Assembly: GCA_052388455.1 (NCBI GenBank)
Contig: JBQTIA010000092.1
Span: 11,558 to 75,557 of the forward strand
Direction: 5' to 3'
DNA length: 64,000 nt
DNA from: CAZSNH01 sp052388455
GTDB lineage: Bacteria; Pseudomonadota; Alphaproteobacteria; Rhizobiales; Hyphomicrobiaceae
In this document: positions 16,553 to 25,350 of the stretch, in pieces
How the letters are laid out: the number at the start of each line of letters is the position of its first letter
How positions within the stretch are numbered: the first letter of the stretch is position 1
Translations under genes and position numbers: made by a program
The notes under the pieces: model-generated
The model's database searches: none
Seen by the model: the letters and a program-made list of their open reading frames with translations, nothing else
Told to the model about the DNA's origin: nothing

Positions 16553-18289
16553 CTATGAAACCGTCGCCAGCTTCACGCCATCGTGGAATTTGTTGCCGGC
16601 CGGCGTCGCCTCGACGACGCCGACACGGATGACGAAGTCGCCGAAGCGTTCACCCGGCTTGCGCTCTTTGGCGTAGCGCTTCAGCAGCGGGTCGAGCAGC
16701 TTGATGATTTTGTCCCTGTCTACGTCCTGCGCGTAGAGCTTCGAGAGCCGCGTGCCGTCGAAGGCAGCGCCGAGATAGAGATTGTAAAGCCCCGGATTTC
16801 GTCCGACGAACCCGATCTCGGAGAGATAGGGCCGGGCGCAGCCGTTGGGGCAGCCGGTCATGCGCACCACGATGTCGTCCTCGCGCAGGCCGGCCGCGTC
16901 GAGACTGTCCTCGAGGCTGGTGATCAGTCCCGGCAGGAACCGCTCGCTTTCTGCGAGCGCCAGCCCGCAGGTCGGCAGCGCCACGCAGGCCATGGAGTAG
17001 CGCCGCAGCCCCGACGAGACGCCGACGGCAACGCCGGCCTCGGCCAGCAGTGCCTCGATCTTCGGCTTCGCCTTCGCGGAGACGTTGGCGAGGATCAGGT
17101 TCTGGTTCGAGGTGACGACGAAATCCAGGCCGCCCATTTCAGCGATCTTGCGGAGCGCACTCTTCAGTTTCGTGCCGGCCGAATCCTTGACGCGGCCATT
17201 CTCGACGAACAGCGTCAGGTGCCACTTCTTTTCACCCTTGCCCTCCGTCGACTGCCGCCAGCCGATCGGGTCTCCGGTCGATTCGAACTTGAAGGGCCGT
17301 GCCTTGCCGAGCTTGTACCCAAGCCGCTGCTCGACCTCGGCGCGGAATTTCTCGATGCCGAAGCGTTCGATCGTGTACTTGAGGCGCGCGTTCTTGCGCA
17401 CCTCGCGATTGCCCCAATCGCGCTGCACGGTGACGACCTTCTCGGCCACATCGACGGCCTGGGCGGTGGTGCAGAAAGCCATGACATCGGCGAGCCGCGG
17501 AAAGGTGTCCGTCTCGCCGTGGTTCATGCCCATGCCGCCGCCGACGGTGACGTTCCAGCCGACGACCTCGCCCTTTTCGACAATGGCCATGAATCCGAGG
17601 CAGTGCGCGAAAATGTCGACATCGTTGTCTGGCGGCACGGCGATCACGGTCTTGAACTTCCGCGGCAGATAGTGCGTGCCGTAGATCGGCTCCACGTCGG
17701 GCGCCGCCTTGCCGCCCTTCTCCGCCACCTTCTCGCCGTCGAGCCAGATCTCGTGATAGGCGCCCGTCCTCGGCAGCAGGTGCTCGCTCACGCGCTTGGC
17801 AAGCTCATAGGCTTCGCCGTGCGCCTTCGTCAGGAATGGATTGGCCGCCGACATGATGTTGCGATTGACGTCGCCGCAGGCCGCGATGGTGTCGATGCAG
17901 GCCGCGTTGATCGCCTGCATGGTGCGCTTGAGGTTGGACTTGATGACACCGTGATACTGGAAGGTGGCCCGCGTGGTCAGCCGCAGCGTGCCGTTGGCGT
18001 AGGTCGATGCGATGTCGTCGAGCGCGATCCACTGCTTCGGCGTGACGACGCCGCCCGGTATGCGCAGCCGGATCATGAAGGAGAAAGCTTTTTCGAGCTT
18101 CTTTTTCGTCCGCTCGCCGCGCACGTCGCGGTCGTCCTGCATGTAGGAGCCATGAAACTTCAGAAGCTGCGTGTCGTCCTCGGCGATGGCCCCGGTTTCG
18201 GCGTGCGAGAGCCCGTCGCGAATCGTGCCGCGCAGATAGTGGCTTGCTTCCTTGATCAGTTCGTTGCGGGCGCGTTTGTCTTCGGACAT
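16553..18289 (-). CDS. cysI: Assimilatory sulfite reductase (NADPH) hemoprotein beta subunit
   Basis: 578 residues. It reduces sulfite to sulfide with six electrons delivered by CysJ, using a siroheme coupled to a [4Fe-4S] cluster. The cluster ligands are C435 and C441 (CVALPTC) and C480 and C484 (CPNGC), the spacing expected for the family. TRATFQYHGVIK and GMGMNHGETDTFPRLAD are also conserved. The ATG at 18289 follows a GAGAGAT stretch. It lies 47 bases downstream of cysJ on the same strand, an operon arrangement. A degraded relative of its 3' end lies about 1 kb downstream. Confidence 0.93.
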   Translation of the reverse strand: MSEDKRARNELIKEASHYLRGTIRDGLSHAETGAIAEDDTQLLKFHGSYMQDDRDVRGERTKKKLEKAFSFMIRLRIPGGVVTPKQWIALDDIASTYANGTLRLTTRATFQYHGVIKSNLKRTMQAINAACIDTIAACGDVNRNIMSAANPFLTKAHGEAYELAKRVSEHLLPRTGAYHEIWLDGEKVAEKGGKAAPDVEPIYGTHYLPRKFKTVIAVPPDNDVDIFAHCLGFMAIVEKGEVVGWNVTVGGGMGMNHGETDTFPRLADVMAFCTTAQAVDVAEKVVTVQRDWGNREVRKNARLKYTIERFGIEKFRAEVEQRLGYKLGKARPFKFESTGDPIGWRQSTEGKGEKKWHLTLFVENGRVKDSAGTKLKSALRKIAEMGGLDFVVTSNQNLILANVSAKAKPKIEALLAEAGVAVGVSSGLRRYSMACVALPTCGLALAESERFLPGLITSLEDSLDAAGLREDDIVVRMTGCPNGCARPYLSEIGFVGRNPGLYNLYLGAAFDGTRLSKLYAQDVDRDKIIKLLDPLLKRYAKERKPGERFGDFVIRVGVVEATPAGNKFHDGVKLATVS

Positions 18290-18336
18290 TTCGATCTCTC
18301 GGGGGCTGACACCTAATTCAATGTTCCGACCTACGA

Positions 18337-20127
18337 TCAATACACGTCCCTCTGATAGCGGCCGGCCTTGGTGAGTTCCTTCAAGCGCGCCCGGCCCGCC
18401 TCCGCGTCGCCCTTGAGCGGCTCGGCGAGGATTTTGACCAGCGCCGCATCGACGTCCTTGGCCATGCCCTTCTCGTCGCCGCAGACGTAGAGGTGCGCGC
18501 CGTCATCCAGCCAGCGGCGCAGCTCGTCCCGGTTCTCCCACAGGCGATGCTGCACGTAGATCTTCTCCGGCTGGTCGCGCGAGAAGGCGACATCGATGCG
18601 CGAGAGCACCCCGCTTGACAGGAAGTCCTGCCATTCGAGCTGATAGAGGAAGTCGTTGGTGAAGTTGCGCTCGCCGAAAATGAGCCAGCTCTTACCCTTC
18701 GCTCCGGTTTCAGCGCGCTCCTCGACGAAGCCGCGATAGGGCGCCACACCCGTTCCCGCACCGATCATGATGATCGGGCGCGAGGGGTCGTCCGGAAGGC
18801 CGAAGTGCCGGTTCGGTTTGACATAAATGCGGGCCTTGTCACCGACCTTGCGGCGATCCGCGAGATAGCTCGATGCGACGCCCTTGCGCGACTTGCCGTG
18901 ACTCGACCAGCGCACCGCGCCGACGGTCAGGTGCGCCTCGCCCTGGTGCGCCTTCAGGCTCGACGCGACAGAGTAGAGCCGGCCCGGCAGCGGCCGCAGC
19001 AGCTTCGTGATCTGCTCGGCGGAAAGCTTTTCTGGGTAGGTGGTGAAGAGGTCCACCAGTTGACGGTCCTCGGCGAATTTCGCGTAGGCGTCGCCGTCGA
19101 GCAGCTTGGCCACGTCCTTGCGGCCGGTGAGCTTGGCGTAGGCATCGACCGCGGCGCGCGAGAGCGTCGTGATGTCGTGGCTGCGAGTCAGCTTGGCGAC
19201 GAGGGCCGCGTCCGTACCGAGCCCGATCGCGTCGAGCAGTTCGGCGGCGAGTGCGGGATCGTTCTCCGGCAGCACGCCGATGGCGTCGCCCACCTCGTAG
19301 CTGAAATCCGGTGCTTCGCTGGTGAACTCGACATGCCACGTTTCGCGTGTCGAGCCGCTGCCATTGAGATTGACCAGAGCCGTGATCTCGGCCTCGAGCG
19401 GATTTTCCGCGGTGTAGACCGGCTCGTCGGGTTCGCCGCTCTGCGCCGCGCTCTTGAAATCGACATGCACGACGGTCGCGGAAGCGGCCGCATCGGCCGG
19501 CGCGAAGACACCGAGCGTCTTGTCGGTCCATTGGGCAGCGGACTTGGCGAAATCGAGATCGAGGTCGCTGCGGTCGGCGACGCGGGTGGCGCCAAGCGCT
19601 TCGAGCCGCGCGTCGACCAGCTTCCCCGTCTGGCAGAAGTTCACATAGGCCGTGTCGCCGAGCGCAAGCACCGCATAGCGCACGCCGTCGAGCCGCGGCG
19701 CCTTGTCGGACATCAGCGCCGCATAGAAGTCGACGGCGCGCTGCGGCGGGTCGCCCTCGCCCCAGGTCGAGATGTAGACGATCAGGTTCTTGTGCTTCGG
19801 CAGGCTGGCGACATCGGCGTCGGCCATGTCGAGGATCTTGGCGTCGAAGTTGAGCTTCGCCGCCGCCTTCTTGGCCTTCATGGCCAGCCCTTCGGCGTTG
19901 CCCGATTCGCTGCCGTAGAGGAGGGTGAGCGGTACGCGCGGGCGGGCCGCTGCGGCGGGAAGAGCCGCCGCCAACCCTTGCTGGCCCTGCGCCGCATCGA
20001 GCCCGGCCAGGAAGCCGGACAGCCAGCTCCGCTGCATCGGCGTCGAGCGCTGCACGAGCTGGTTAAGGAAATCGATGTCTTCCGCGGTGAATGGCGCGTT
20101 TTTGGGCAGGAATGGAACCGTCGTCAC
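18337..20127 (-). CDS. cysJ: Sulfite reductase (NADPH) flavoprotein alpha subunit
   Basis: About 596 residues. The order is: N-terminal helix region; flavodoxin-like FMN domain (LTLLYGSESGNAEGLAMKAK, YISTWGEGDPP); FAD domain (RLYSVASSLKAHQGEAHLTV); NADP(H) domain (IIMIGAGTGVAPYRGFVEER, YVCGDEKGMAKDV, C-terminal YQRDVY). It passes electrons from NADPH through FAD and FMN to CysI. I prefer the GTG at 20125-20127 because GAGGAGAG stands just before it; an ATG eight codons upstream (20151) lacks such a site. cysI follows after 209 bases counted start to stop regions, really a 47-base gap, so the two are co-transcribed. Confidence 0.92.
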   Translation of the reverse strand: MTTVPFLPKNAPFTAEDIDFLNQLVQRSTPMQRSWLSGFLAGLDAAQGQQGLAAALPAAAARPRVPLTLLYGSESGNAEGLAMKAKKAAAKLNFDAKILDMADADVASLPKHKNLIVYISTWGEGDPPQRAVDFYAALMSDKAPRLDGVRYAVLALGDTAYVNFCQTGKLVDARLEALGATRVADRSDLDLDFAKSAAQWTDKTLGVFAPADAAASATVVHVDFKSAAQSGEPDEPVYTAENPLEAEITALVNLNGSGSTRETWHVEFTSEAPDFSYEVGDAIGVLPENDPALAAELLDAIGLGTDAALVAKLTRSHDITTLSRAAVDAYAKLTGRKDVAKLLDGDAYAKFAEDRQLVDLFTTYPEKLSAEQITKLLRPLPGRLYSVASSLKAHQGEAHLTVGAVRWSSHGKSRKGVASSYLADRRKVGDKARIYVKPNRHFGLPDDPSRPIIMIGAGTGVAPYRGFVEERAETGAKGKSWLIFGERNFTNDFLYQLEWQDFLSSGVLSRIDVAFSRDQPEKIYVQHRLWENRDELRRWLDDGAHLYVCGDEKGMAKDVDAALVKILAEPLKGDAEAGRARLKELTKAGRYQRDVY

Positions 20128-20151
20128 GCCTCTCTCCTCGACTGCGCTCAT

Positions 20152-20715
20152 CGCACGTTCGTCGCTGACCCTATGCCACGCTGGATACCCGCCTGCCACG
20201 CGACTGGGCGAGTTTCCTATCGTGCATCGCCGTCTGGTGCCACCGTCACGGCGTCTCGCAGGGCGGCCAGCGGCGCCGAATGGCACGTCTTCATGTCACG
20301 GCAGGCCTCAGATTAGCCAATAGTAGAATATTTTCCTATAAATTTCATTCTACAGCTCAGAAAAAGGCATGAAATTCCTTATTCCATCAACGATTGGGCG
20401 ACTCTTGCACGCCGCGATGCAGCCCTCTAGATGAAACTTCGCCGAACGGGACGTGGCTCGAACGACCGGTTCCGGCACCGCGTCCAGACCTAGCACTCGC
20501 CGTACGCAGCCCCTGGTCCGGCCCGGACTGACGTTCCCCCGGTGACCGCTCGACACACTTTTTCGTGAGCGACAATTTACTTGCGCACGATGGGGTCAGC
20601 GTGGTGATTGGCTTTCACGCAGCCGGGCTTTTCAAGCAATCCCGGCGCGGTTTTGGGGGGACCCTCGGCGGGGTGCTCCGTTTATAAAGCAGCTTGCCGA
20701 AACTGGAGGATTACC
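20152..20715. other. Divergent intergenic region between cysJ and pqqA
   Basis: About 560 bases without a convincing gene. An AT-rich core (about 20312-20400, with TAGAATATTTTCCTATAAAT) is the likely promoter area for cysJ. The 100 bases before pqqA are G-rich and contain GTTTATAAAGC at about 20681-20691, a possible -10-like element. I see no clear riboswitch or CysB-type site. A regulatory RNA cannot be excluded. Confidence 0.4.
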
Positions 20716-20805
20716 ATGAAGATCTGGACCAAGCCCGCCGTCCGCGAGCAGGAAGTTGGCCTCGAGGTTACCTCGTACCTGCCGGCCGAGATCGACGTCA
20801 TCTAA
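20716..20805 (+). CDS. pqqA: PQQ precursor peptide PqqA
   Basis: A 29-residue peptide beginning MKIWTKPAVREQEVGLEV and ending PAEIDVI. E17 and Y21 in the EVTSY motif are the two residues that PqqE cross-links and that become the PQQ skeleton. A strong GGAGGA site stands before the ATG. It heads the pqqABCDE run. The peptide is normally made in excess over the downstream enzymes. Too short to be found by length alone, but motif and position make it certain. Confidence 0.95.
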   Translation: MKIWTKPAVREQEVGLEVTSYLPAEIDVI

Positions 20806-20942
20806 CGATGTTGATCCTCGCTCACTGATCCATTCGGATCGGTCGAGATGGATTGGCGCGGCGGTCGGTAACACGGCCGCCGTCGTCGTTTGCGGCGCCG
20901 CTTTTCGGCGAAGTCGTGCCGCCCTGAGAACCAAGAAAAAGC

Positions 20943-21875
20943 ATGTTTATCAGGGTGCTGGGGGCGGCTGCCGGTGGCGGCTTTCCCCAATGGAACTGTA
21001 ATGGCCGAATGAGCGCGAGCGTCCGGGCCGGCAAGCCTGGTTTTGCCGCGCGCACCCAGTCGTCGCTGGCCGTCAGTGCCGACGGCTTCCGCTGGGTTCT
21101 GCTCAACTGCTCCCCCGACCTGCGCGAGCAGATTGCTGCCGCACCCGCGCTCTGGCCGGCGGCTGACGGGCCGCTTCGAAATTCTCCGATCCGGTCCGTC
21201 GTCGTCACCAATGCCGACGTCGACCACATTATCGGCCTCATTAATCTGCGCGAGGCGCAGCCCTTCTCGATCTACGGCTCGGCCCGCGTGCTGGCGACGA
21301 TCGAGGCCAATTCCGTCTTCAACGTCTGCAACAAAGCCATCGTGCCCCGCCGTGAACTGCCGCTCGACGGCCGCATCGAGCTGGAGGGAGCCGGCGAGCC
21401 GCTCGGACTCTCGGTGGAGGCTTTCGCCGTGTCGGGCAAGATCGCGCTCTTCCTCGAGGATGCCGCGGCCGGCAAGAGCTTCGGCAGCCGCGACGGCGAC
21501 ACCATCGGTCTCGAAGTCACCGAGACGGCCACCGGCCGCCGTTTCTTCTATGTCCCCGGCTGCGCCGAGGTCGACGCCCCACTCGCGGCACGGCTGAAAG
21601 GCGCCGACCTGCTGTTCTTCGACGGCACACTCTACACCGACGACGAGATGATCCGGCAGGGCCTGCTCAACAAGACCGGCGCCCGCATGGGCCACATCTC
21701 GATCTCTGGTCCGGAAGGGTCGATCGCCGCGTTCAAAGACCTGGGTGTCAAGCGGCGGATCTACGTCCATATTAACAACTCGAACCCGGTGCTCGACGAC
21801 AACTCGCCGGAGCGCAAGGCGACCGAGGCGGCCGGCTGGGAAGTCGGCTACGACGGAATGGAGGTGCGGCTATGA
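20943..21875 (+). CDS. pqqB: Pyrroloquinoline quinone biosynthesis protein PqqB
   Basis: 310 residues of metallo-beta-lactamase fold. PqqB hydroxylates the tyrosine part of the processed PqqA-derived dipeptide. The start MFIRVLGAAAGGGFPQWNC is typical, followed by a TNADVDHIIGLINLR segment (the altered metal-binding motif of the family), HISISGPEGSIAAFKDLGVK and IYVHINNSNPVLDDNSPERK. The stop overlaps the pqqC start by four bases, so translation is coupled. Length matches the family. Confidence 0.95.
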   Translation: MFIRVLGAAAGGGFPQWNCNGRMSASVRAGKPGFAARTQSSLAVSADGFRWVLLNCSPDLREQIAAAPALWPAADGPLRNSPIRSVVVTNADVDHIIGLINLREAQPFSIYGSARVLATIEANSVFNVCNKAIVPRRELPLDGRIELEGAGEPLGLSVEAFAVSGKIALFLEDAAAGKSFGSRDGDTIGLEVTETATGRRFFYVPGCAEVDAPLAARLKGADLLFFDGTLYTDDEMIRQGLLNKTGARMGHISISGPEGSIAAFKDLGVKRRIYVHINNSNPVLDDNSPERKATEAAGWEVGYDGMEVRL

Positions 21876-22648
21876 ACGAGATCGCGAGAAACATCCGGCC
21901 GTCGGCGCCGCCCCAACCCGCGCCGCCCATGAGCCGCGACGAATTCGACGCCGCCATCCGCGCCGTCGGACCCGAGCGCTACCACGACCTGCATCCCTTT
22001 CATCACATGCTGCACGGCGGCAAGCTCAAGAAGGGCCAGGTCGCGGCCTGGGCGCTGAACCGCTACTGCTATCAGTCGGCCGTGCCGCGCAAGGACGCCG
22101 CCTTCGTCAGCCGCGTCTATGATCGCCAGCTCCGCCGCGACTGGATTCATCGGGTGCTCGAGCACGACGGTCACGGCGACGATCCCGGCGGCATCGAGCG
22201 CTGGCTGGTTTTGACCGACGGCCTCGGCCTCGACCGCGAGTATGTCCAGAGCATGCGAGGCGCGCTCCCCGCCACACGATTCGCCGTGGAGGCTTACGTC
22301 AATTTCGTGCGAGAACAGCCTCTCGTCGTCGCCGTCGCCTCCTCGCTGACCGAGCTGTTCGCTCCAAAAATCCACAAGGAGCGCATTTCGGGAATGCTGG
22401 AGAATTACGATTTCATCGACGACACGGTGATGGCCTACTTCAAGAAGCGCTTGGTTCAGGCCCCCTTCGACGCCGACTTCGCGCTCACCTACATCAAGGA
22501 CCACTGCACCACCCGGGCCGAGCAGGAGGCCTGCGTCGACGCCGTCAAGTTCAAGTGCAACGTGCTCTGGGTGCAGCTCGACGCGCTCTATCACGCCTAT
22601 ATCAACGGCAACATTCCGCCGGGCGCCTACAGACCGGAGGGCATGTGA
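21872..22648 (+). CDS. pqqC: Pyrroloquinoline-quinone synthase PqqC
   Basis: 258 residues. PqqC catalyses the last step, ring closure and eight-electron oxidation of AHQQ to PQQ with O2, without a metal or cofactor. The seven-helix fold motifs are present: YHDLHPFHHMLHGGKLKKGQ, WALNRYCYQSAVPRKDAAF, and EHDGHGDDPGGIERWL near residue 90-105, with the conserved His and Arg residues. It overlaps pqqB by four bases and is directly followed by pqqD (not fused to it, unlike in Methylobacterium). Confidence 0.95.
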   Translation: MNEIARNIRPSAPPQPAPPMSRDEFDAAIRAVGPERYHDLHPFHHMLHGGKLKKGQVAAWALNRYCYQSAVPRKDAAFVSRVYDRQLRRDWIHRVLEHDGHGDDPGGIERWLVLTDGLGLDREYVQSMRGALPATRFAVEAYVNFVREQPLVVAVASSLTELFAPKIHKERISGMLENYDFIDDTVMAYFKKRLVQAPFDADFALTYIKDHCTTRAEQEACVDAVKFKCNVLWVQLDALYHAYINGNIPPGAYRPEGM

Positions 22649-22963
22649 GTGGGTGAGAGCTTCAAACGCACGCGCGAGATCATCAACGCCGAGTCGCGGC
22701 CCGCGCTTCCGCGCCACATCAAGCTGCGTCACGACGCCGGCCGCGGCCGCTGGATCCTGCTGGCGCCCGAGCGCGTCTTCGAGCCGGACGAAATCGCCGC
22801 CAACATCCTGAAGCTGTGCGACGGCCAGCGCACTGTCACCGACATCGTGACTCAGCTCGCCGCCGACTATCAGGCAACGCCCGAGCAGATCCGTTCGGAC
22901 GTCATCGACATACTCCAGGAGCTCGCCGACAAGGGCGCGCTCACCACAGCCCCCGTCGCGTGA
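22649..22963 (+). CDS. pqqD: PqqD, PqqA-binding chaperone
   Basis: 104 residues with a GTG start directly after the pqqC stop. PqqD is a winged-helix RiPP recognition element that holds PqqA and presents it to PqqE. The family pattern is clear: RPALPRHIKLRHDAGRGRWI, LLAPERVFEPDEIAANILKL, and CDGQRTVTDIVTQLAADY. A short unique N-terminus precedes it. No gap separates it from pqqC and 13 bases separate it from pqqE. Confidence 0.93.
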   Translation: MGESFKRTREIINAESRPALPRHIKLRHDAGRGRWILLAPERVFEPDEIAANILKLCDGQRTVTDIVTQLAADYQATPEQIRSDVIDILQELADKGALTTAPVA

Positions 22964-22976
22964 GGAGGAGCCGCCC

Positions 22977-24173
22977 ATGACCGATTCCATCGAGAGAGCG
23001 CCGATCGAGCACTGCACCACGCCGGCCGAGAACCCGGCCGAGGCGGCGTCGTGTGCCCGCGCACCCATCGGCATGCTGTGCGAGCTGACGCACCGCTGCC
23101 CGCTGCAGTGTCCCTACTGCTCGAACCCATTGGACCTGGAGCGAGTCAATACCGAGCTGACCACGGCGGAATGGCAGAACGTCATGCGGCAGGCGGCGGC
23201 ACTCGGCGTGCTGCAGATTCACCTCTCGGGGGGCGAGCCGACGGCGCGCAAGGATCTGGAGGACATCGTCAAGACCGCGGCCGAGGTCGGTCTCTACACC
23301 AATCTCATCACCGCCGGCGTGACACTGACGCGCGACCGCCTCGCCAAGCTGCGCGACAACGGCCTCGATCACGTCCAGCTCTCGATCCAGGACGTCGATC
23401 CCGAAAACGCCGACCGCATCGCGGCCTACAAGGGCGGCAGCGCCAAGAAGCGCGAGGTCGCCCGCTGGGTGAAAGAGCTCGGCCTGCCGCTGACGCTCAA
23501 CGCGCCGATGCACCGCCAGAACATTCACAACATCGAAAAATACATCGAATACGCGGTCGACCTCGGCGCCGGCCGGCGTGAGGTCGCGCACATCCAGTAT
23601 TATGCCTGGGCCTTGAAAAACCGCGCGGCGCTGATGCCGACGCGCGAGTCCTTCATGCATACGGTCGATGTCGTCGACAAAGCGAAGGAGCGGCTGAAGG
23701 GCGTTCTCGTCATCGATTTCGTGGTGCCAGACTATTATGCGAAGTACCCGAAGCCCTGCATGGGCGGCTGGGGACGCGGCATCATCAACATCACGCCGTC
23801 GGGCAAGGTGCTGCCCTGCCACGCAGCGGAAAGCCTGCCGCATCTGTCGTTCCACAACGTCAAGGATACGCCGCTCGCCGACATCTGGCTGAAGAGCGAC
23901 GCCTTCAACATCTACCGCGGCACGGAGTGGATGAAGGAGCCGTGCCGGACCTGCCCGCGCAAGGAGATCGACTTCGGCGGCTGCCGCTGCCAGGCCCTCG
24001 CCTTGACGGGCGACGCGCGCAATACCGACCCCGCCTGCTCGCTCTCACCGCTGCACGGCGACTGGCTGAAGGTCGCCGAGCGCGAGAGCCATGCGCCCGC
24101 GCCGGATCTCATCTACCGCCGCATGGGCGGCGCCGCGAAGGCCGCAGTGAAGGAAGAGGTTCCGGCGGAGTAA
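22977..24173 (+). CDS. pqqE: PqqA peptide cyclase PqqE (radical SAM)
   Basis: 398 residues. PqqE uses S-adenosylmethionine and a [4Fe-4S] cluster to join Glu and Tyr of PqqA. The radical SAM cysteines are C41, C45 and C48 (CPLQCPYC). The SPASM-type auxiliary cluster region is present near the end (LPCHAAESLP; EPCRTCPRKEIDFGGCRCQA). GAGGAG stands ahead of the ATG. It closes the pqq operon; no pqqF/G peptidase is next to it. Confidence 0.95.
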   Translation: MTDSIERAPIEHCTTPAENPAEAASCARAPIGMLCELTHRCPLQCPYCSNPLDLERVNTELTTAEWQNVMRQAAALGVLQIHLSGGEPTARKDLEDIVKTAAEVGLYTNLITAGVTLTRDRLAKLRDNGLDHVQLSIQDVDPENADRIAAYKGGSAKKREVARWVKELGLPLTLNAPMHRQNIHNIEKYIEYAVDLGAGRREVAHIQYYAWALKNRAALMPTRESFMHTVDVVDKAKERLKGVLVIDFVVPDYYAKYPKPCMGGWGRGIINITPSGKVLPCHAAESLPHLSFHNVKDTPLADIWLKSDAFNIYRGTEWMKEPCRTCPRKEIDFGGCRCQALALTGDARNTDPACSLSPLHGDWLKVAERESHAPAPDLIYRRMGGAAKAAVKEEVPAE

Positions 24174-24186
24174 AATGTCTTGCGCT

Positions 24187-24213
24187 GGTGCCAGACCCTC
24201 CGGGTCTGACACC
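24187..24213. repeat. REP-like palindrome, copy 1
   Basis: A 27-base near-perfect palindrome: GGTGCCAGACCC, three bases, GGGTCTGACACC. It lies 13 bases after pqqE. Other members of the family are at 25180, 57909, and as a pair at 63519-63622. It could fold into a terminator-like hairpin at the RNA level, but no U-run follows. Confidence 0.75.
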
Positions 24214-24416
24214 ATTTCAAGACTCTCCCTACTTGGTCATGACCGCCCCGCGCAGCGGTTCTTGAATGGATAAGATTTGCACCAGCGGAGCCACACCCTC
24301 GCTGGTCATCGGAATCGTGTCCCCATCAAAAACAGGCGGCCACCCACGACAAACTTCGACGCGTGTCATGTGTGGACGGCACCCGGGATGCAAGGGCTTT
24401 TTGATGCGTGTCCGCG

Positions 24417-24447
24417 TTGACAAGATCCGCTCTGTCGTGCATATGTA
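24417..24447 (+). promoter_or_regulatory. Candidate promoter of the toxin-antitoxin pair
   Basis: TTGACA at 24417-24422 and TATGTA at 24442-24447 are 19 bases apart and 29 bases upstream of the antitoxin ATG. The -10 region overlaps a short inverted repeat (GCATATGTAAGACATGC), the kind of site at which RHH antitoxins usually repress their own operon. Spacing is a little long, so this is a suggestion from sequence only. Confidence 0.4.
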
Positions 24448-24476
24448 AGACATGCGTGCGTTCCGGGATTCTCGTC

Positions 24477-24734
24477 ATGCCCACCGTCACCATCCGTCTC
24501 GACGAAGAGACCGACGCCCGGCTGAAGCGCCGCTTGGCGCGCAGCGGCGAGACGCTGTCCGAGTTCATCCGTGAAGCCGTGACGAAGCATCTCGACGCCC
24601 ATCCGCGCGTCGACTCGCGGCTTGCTTCCCTGAAGCGCACGCTGGAGAAGATGAGCGACGCGGGCGAGACCGATCTATCGGCAACCTACAAGTCGCGCCT
24701 TCGGGAGAAGCTCGGTGCGAAACATCGTCGTTGA
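24477..24734 (+). CDS. Ribbon-helix-helix antitoxin
   Basis: 85 residues starting MPTVTIRLDEETDARLKRRL, a ribbon-helix-helix DNA-binding domain (strand TVTIRL, then helices through LSEFIREAVTKHLDAH). The C-terminal third is charged and would wrap the toxin. Its end overlaps the PIN toxin start by 20 bases, the usual order antitoxin-toxin. It should neutralise the PIN ribonuclease and autorepress the operon. The pair lies between pqqE and trmD, with a copy of the same palindrome on each side. Confidence 0.82.
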   Translation: MPTVTIRLDEETDARLKRRLARSGETLSEFIREAVTKHLDAHPRVDSRLASLKRTLEKMSDAGETDLSATYKSRLREKLGAKHRR

Positions 24735-25128
24735 TGCAGGGCCGCTGATCGCGCTGTTCAAGAAATCTGACCGGCACCACAAGGCAGCCTTGGCTTTCAT
24801 TGGTCGCAATGAGACCGCGACCCTCGTCACCAATCTGCTGGTCGTCGGAGAAGTTGCGGCCATGCTGCAGGACAAGCATTCAGACCTTATTCAAGGCCTA
24901 GACTGGCTTTTGGCAAACATCGAAATCGATCAGAGGACGGTTCTGGATCTGCCGGCTGCGCTGGAGATTGTCGAGAAGTACAAGGATATGCCCGCCGATC
25001 TGGCCGACGCTTCGCTCGTTGCGCTCTGCGAACGTCGCGGCACGAACCTCGTCGCGTCCGTCGATCGGGATTTCGAGGTCTATCGTCTTCCCAGGTCCAA
25101 GACGTTCGAGAACGTGTTCTTTGCGTAG
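24715..25128 (+). CDS. PIN-domain toxin (VapC-like ribonuclease)
   Basis: 137 residues from a GTG start. PIN-domain acidic residues are in place: D7 (VVDAGPLIALF), E46 (VVGEVAAML), D98 (ADLADASLVAL) and D117 (ASVDRDFEVY), so it should be an active Mg2+-dependent ribonuclease. Overlap with the upstream RHH gene marks a type II toxin-antitoxin pair. The target RNA is unknown; VapC relatives often cut initiator tRNA or rRNA. Confidence 0.85.
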   Translation: MRNIVVDAGPLIALFKKSDRHHKAALAFIGRNETATLVTNLLVVGEVAAMLQDKHSDLIQGLDWLLANIEIDQRTVLDLPAALEIVEKYKDMPADLADASLVALCERRGTNLVASVDRDFEVYRLPRSKTFENVFFA

Positions 25129-25179
25129 GTTCGGCGGTGAAAATCGCGTCGCAGTTGCCATGACTCGCGCTCCATGCCC

Positions 25180-25207
25180 GGTGTCAGACCCTCCGGCTCT
25201 GACGCCG
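25180..25207. repeat. REP-like palindrome, copy 2
   Basis: GGTGTCAGACCCTCCGG followed by CTCTGACGCCGG: same family as 24187-24213 with two changes in the right arm. It lies 52 bases after the PIN toxin gene, so copies 1 and 2 bracket the toxin-antitoxin cassette in about 1.02 kb. Confidence 0.7.
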
Positions 25208-25350
25208 GTCGAAATTGATCTGCCAACTGCCATAGCGAAGCCTGCCAGGGCTCACATCTCGCCAGCAACCGCGATAAGATCAGCGGTCGAAGCGAACTCC
25301 CGACCTGTTCGCACCGACGCCCTGCGCAGCCGAACTCCAACCGAGCCCCC

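Noticed and set aside
20290..20715. A small gene or second pqqA copy before pqqA
   Set aside because: Open frames here are short, lack ribosome-binding sites, and no other E-x3-Y peptide is present.
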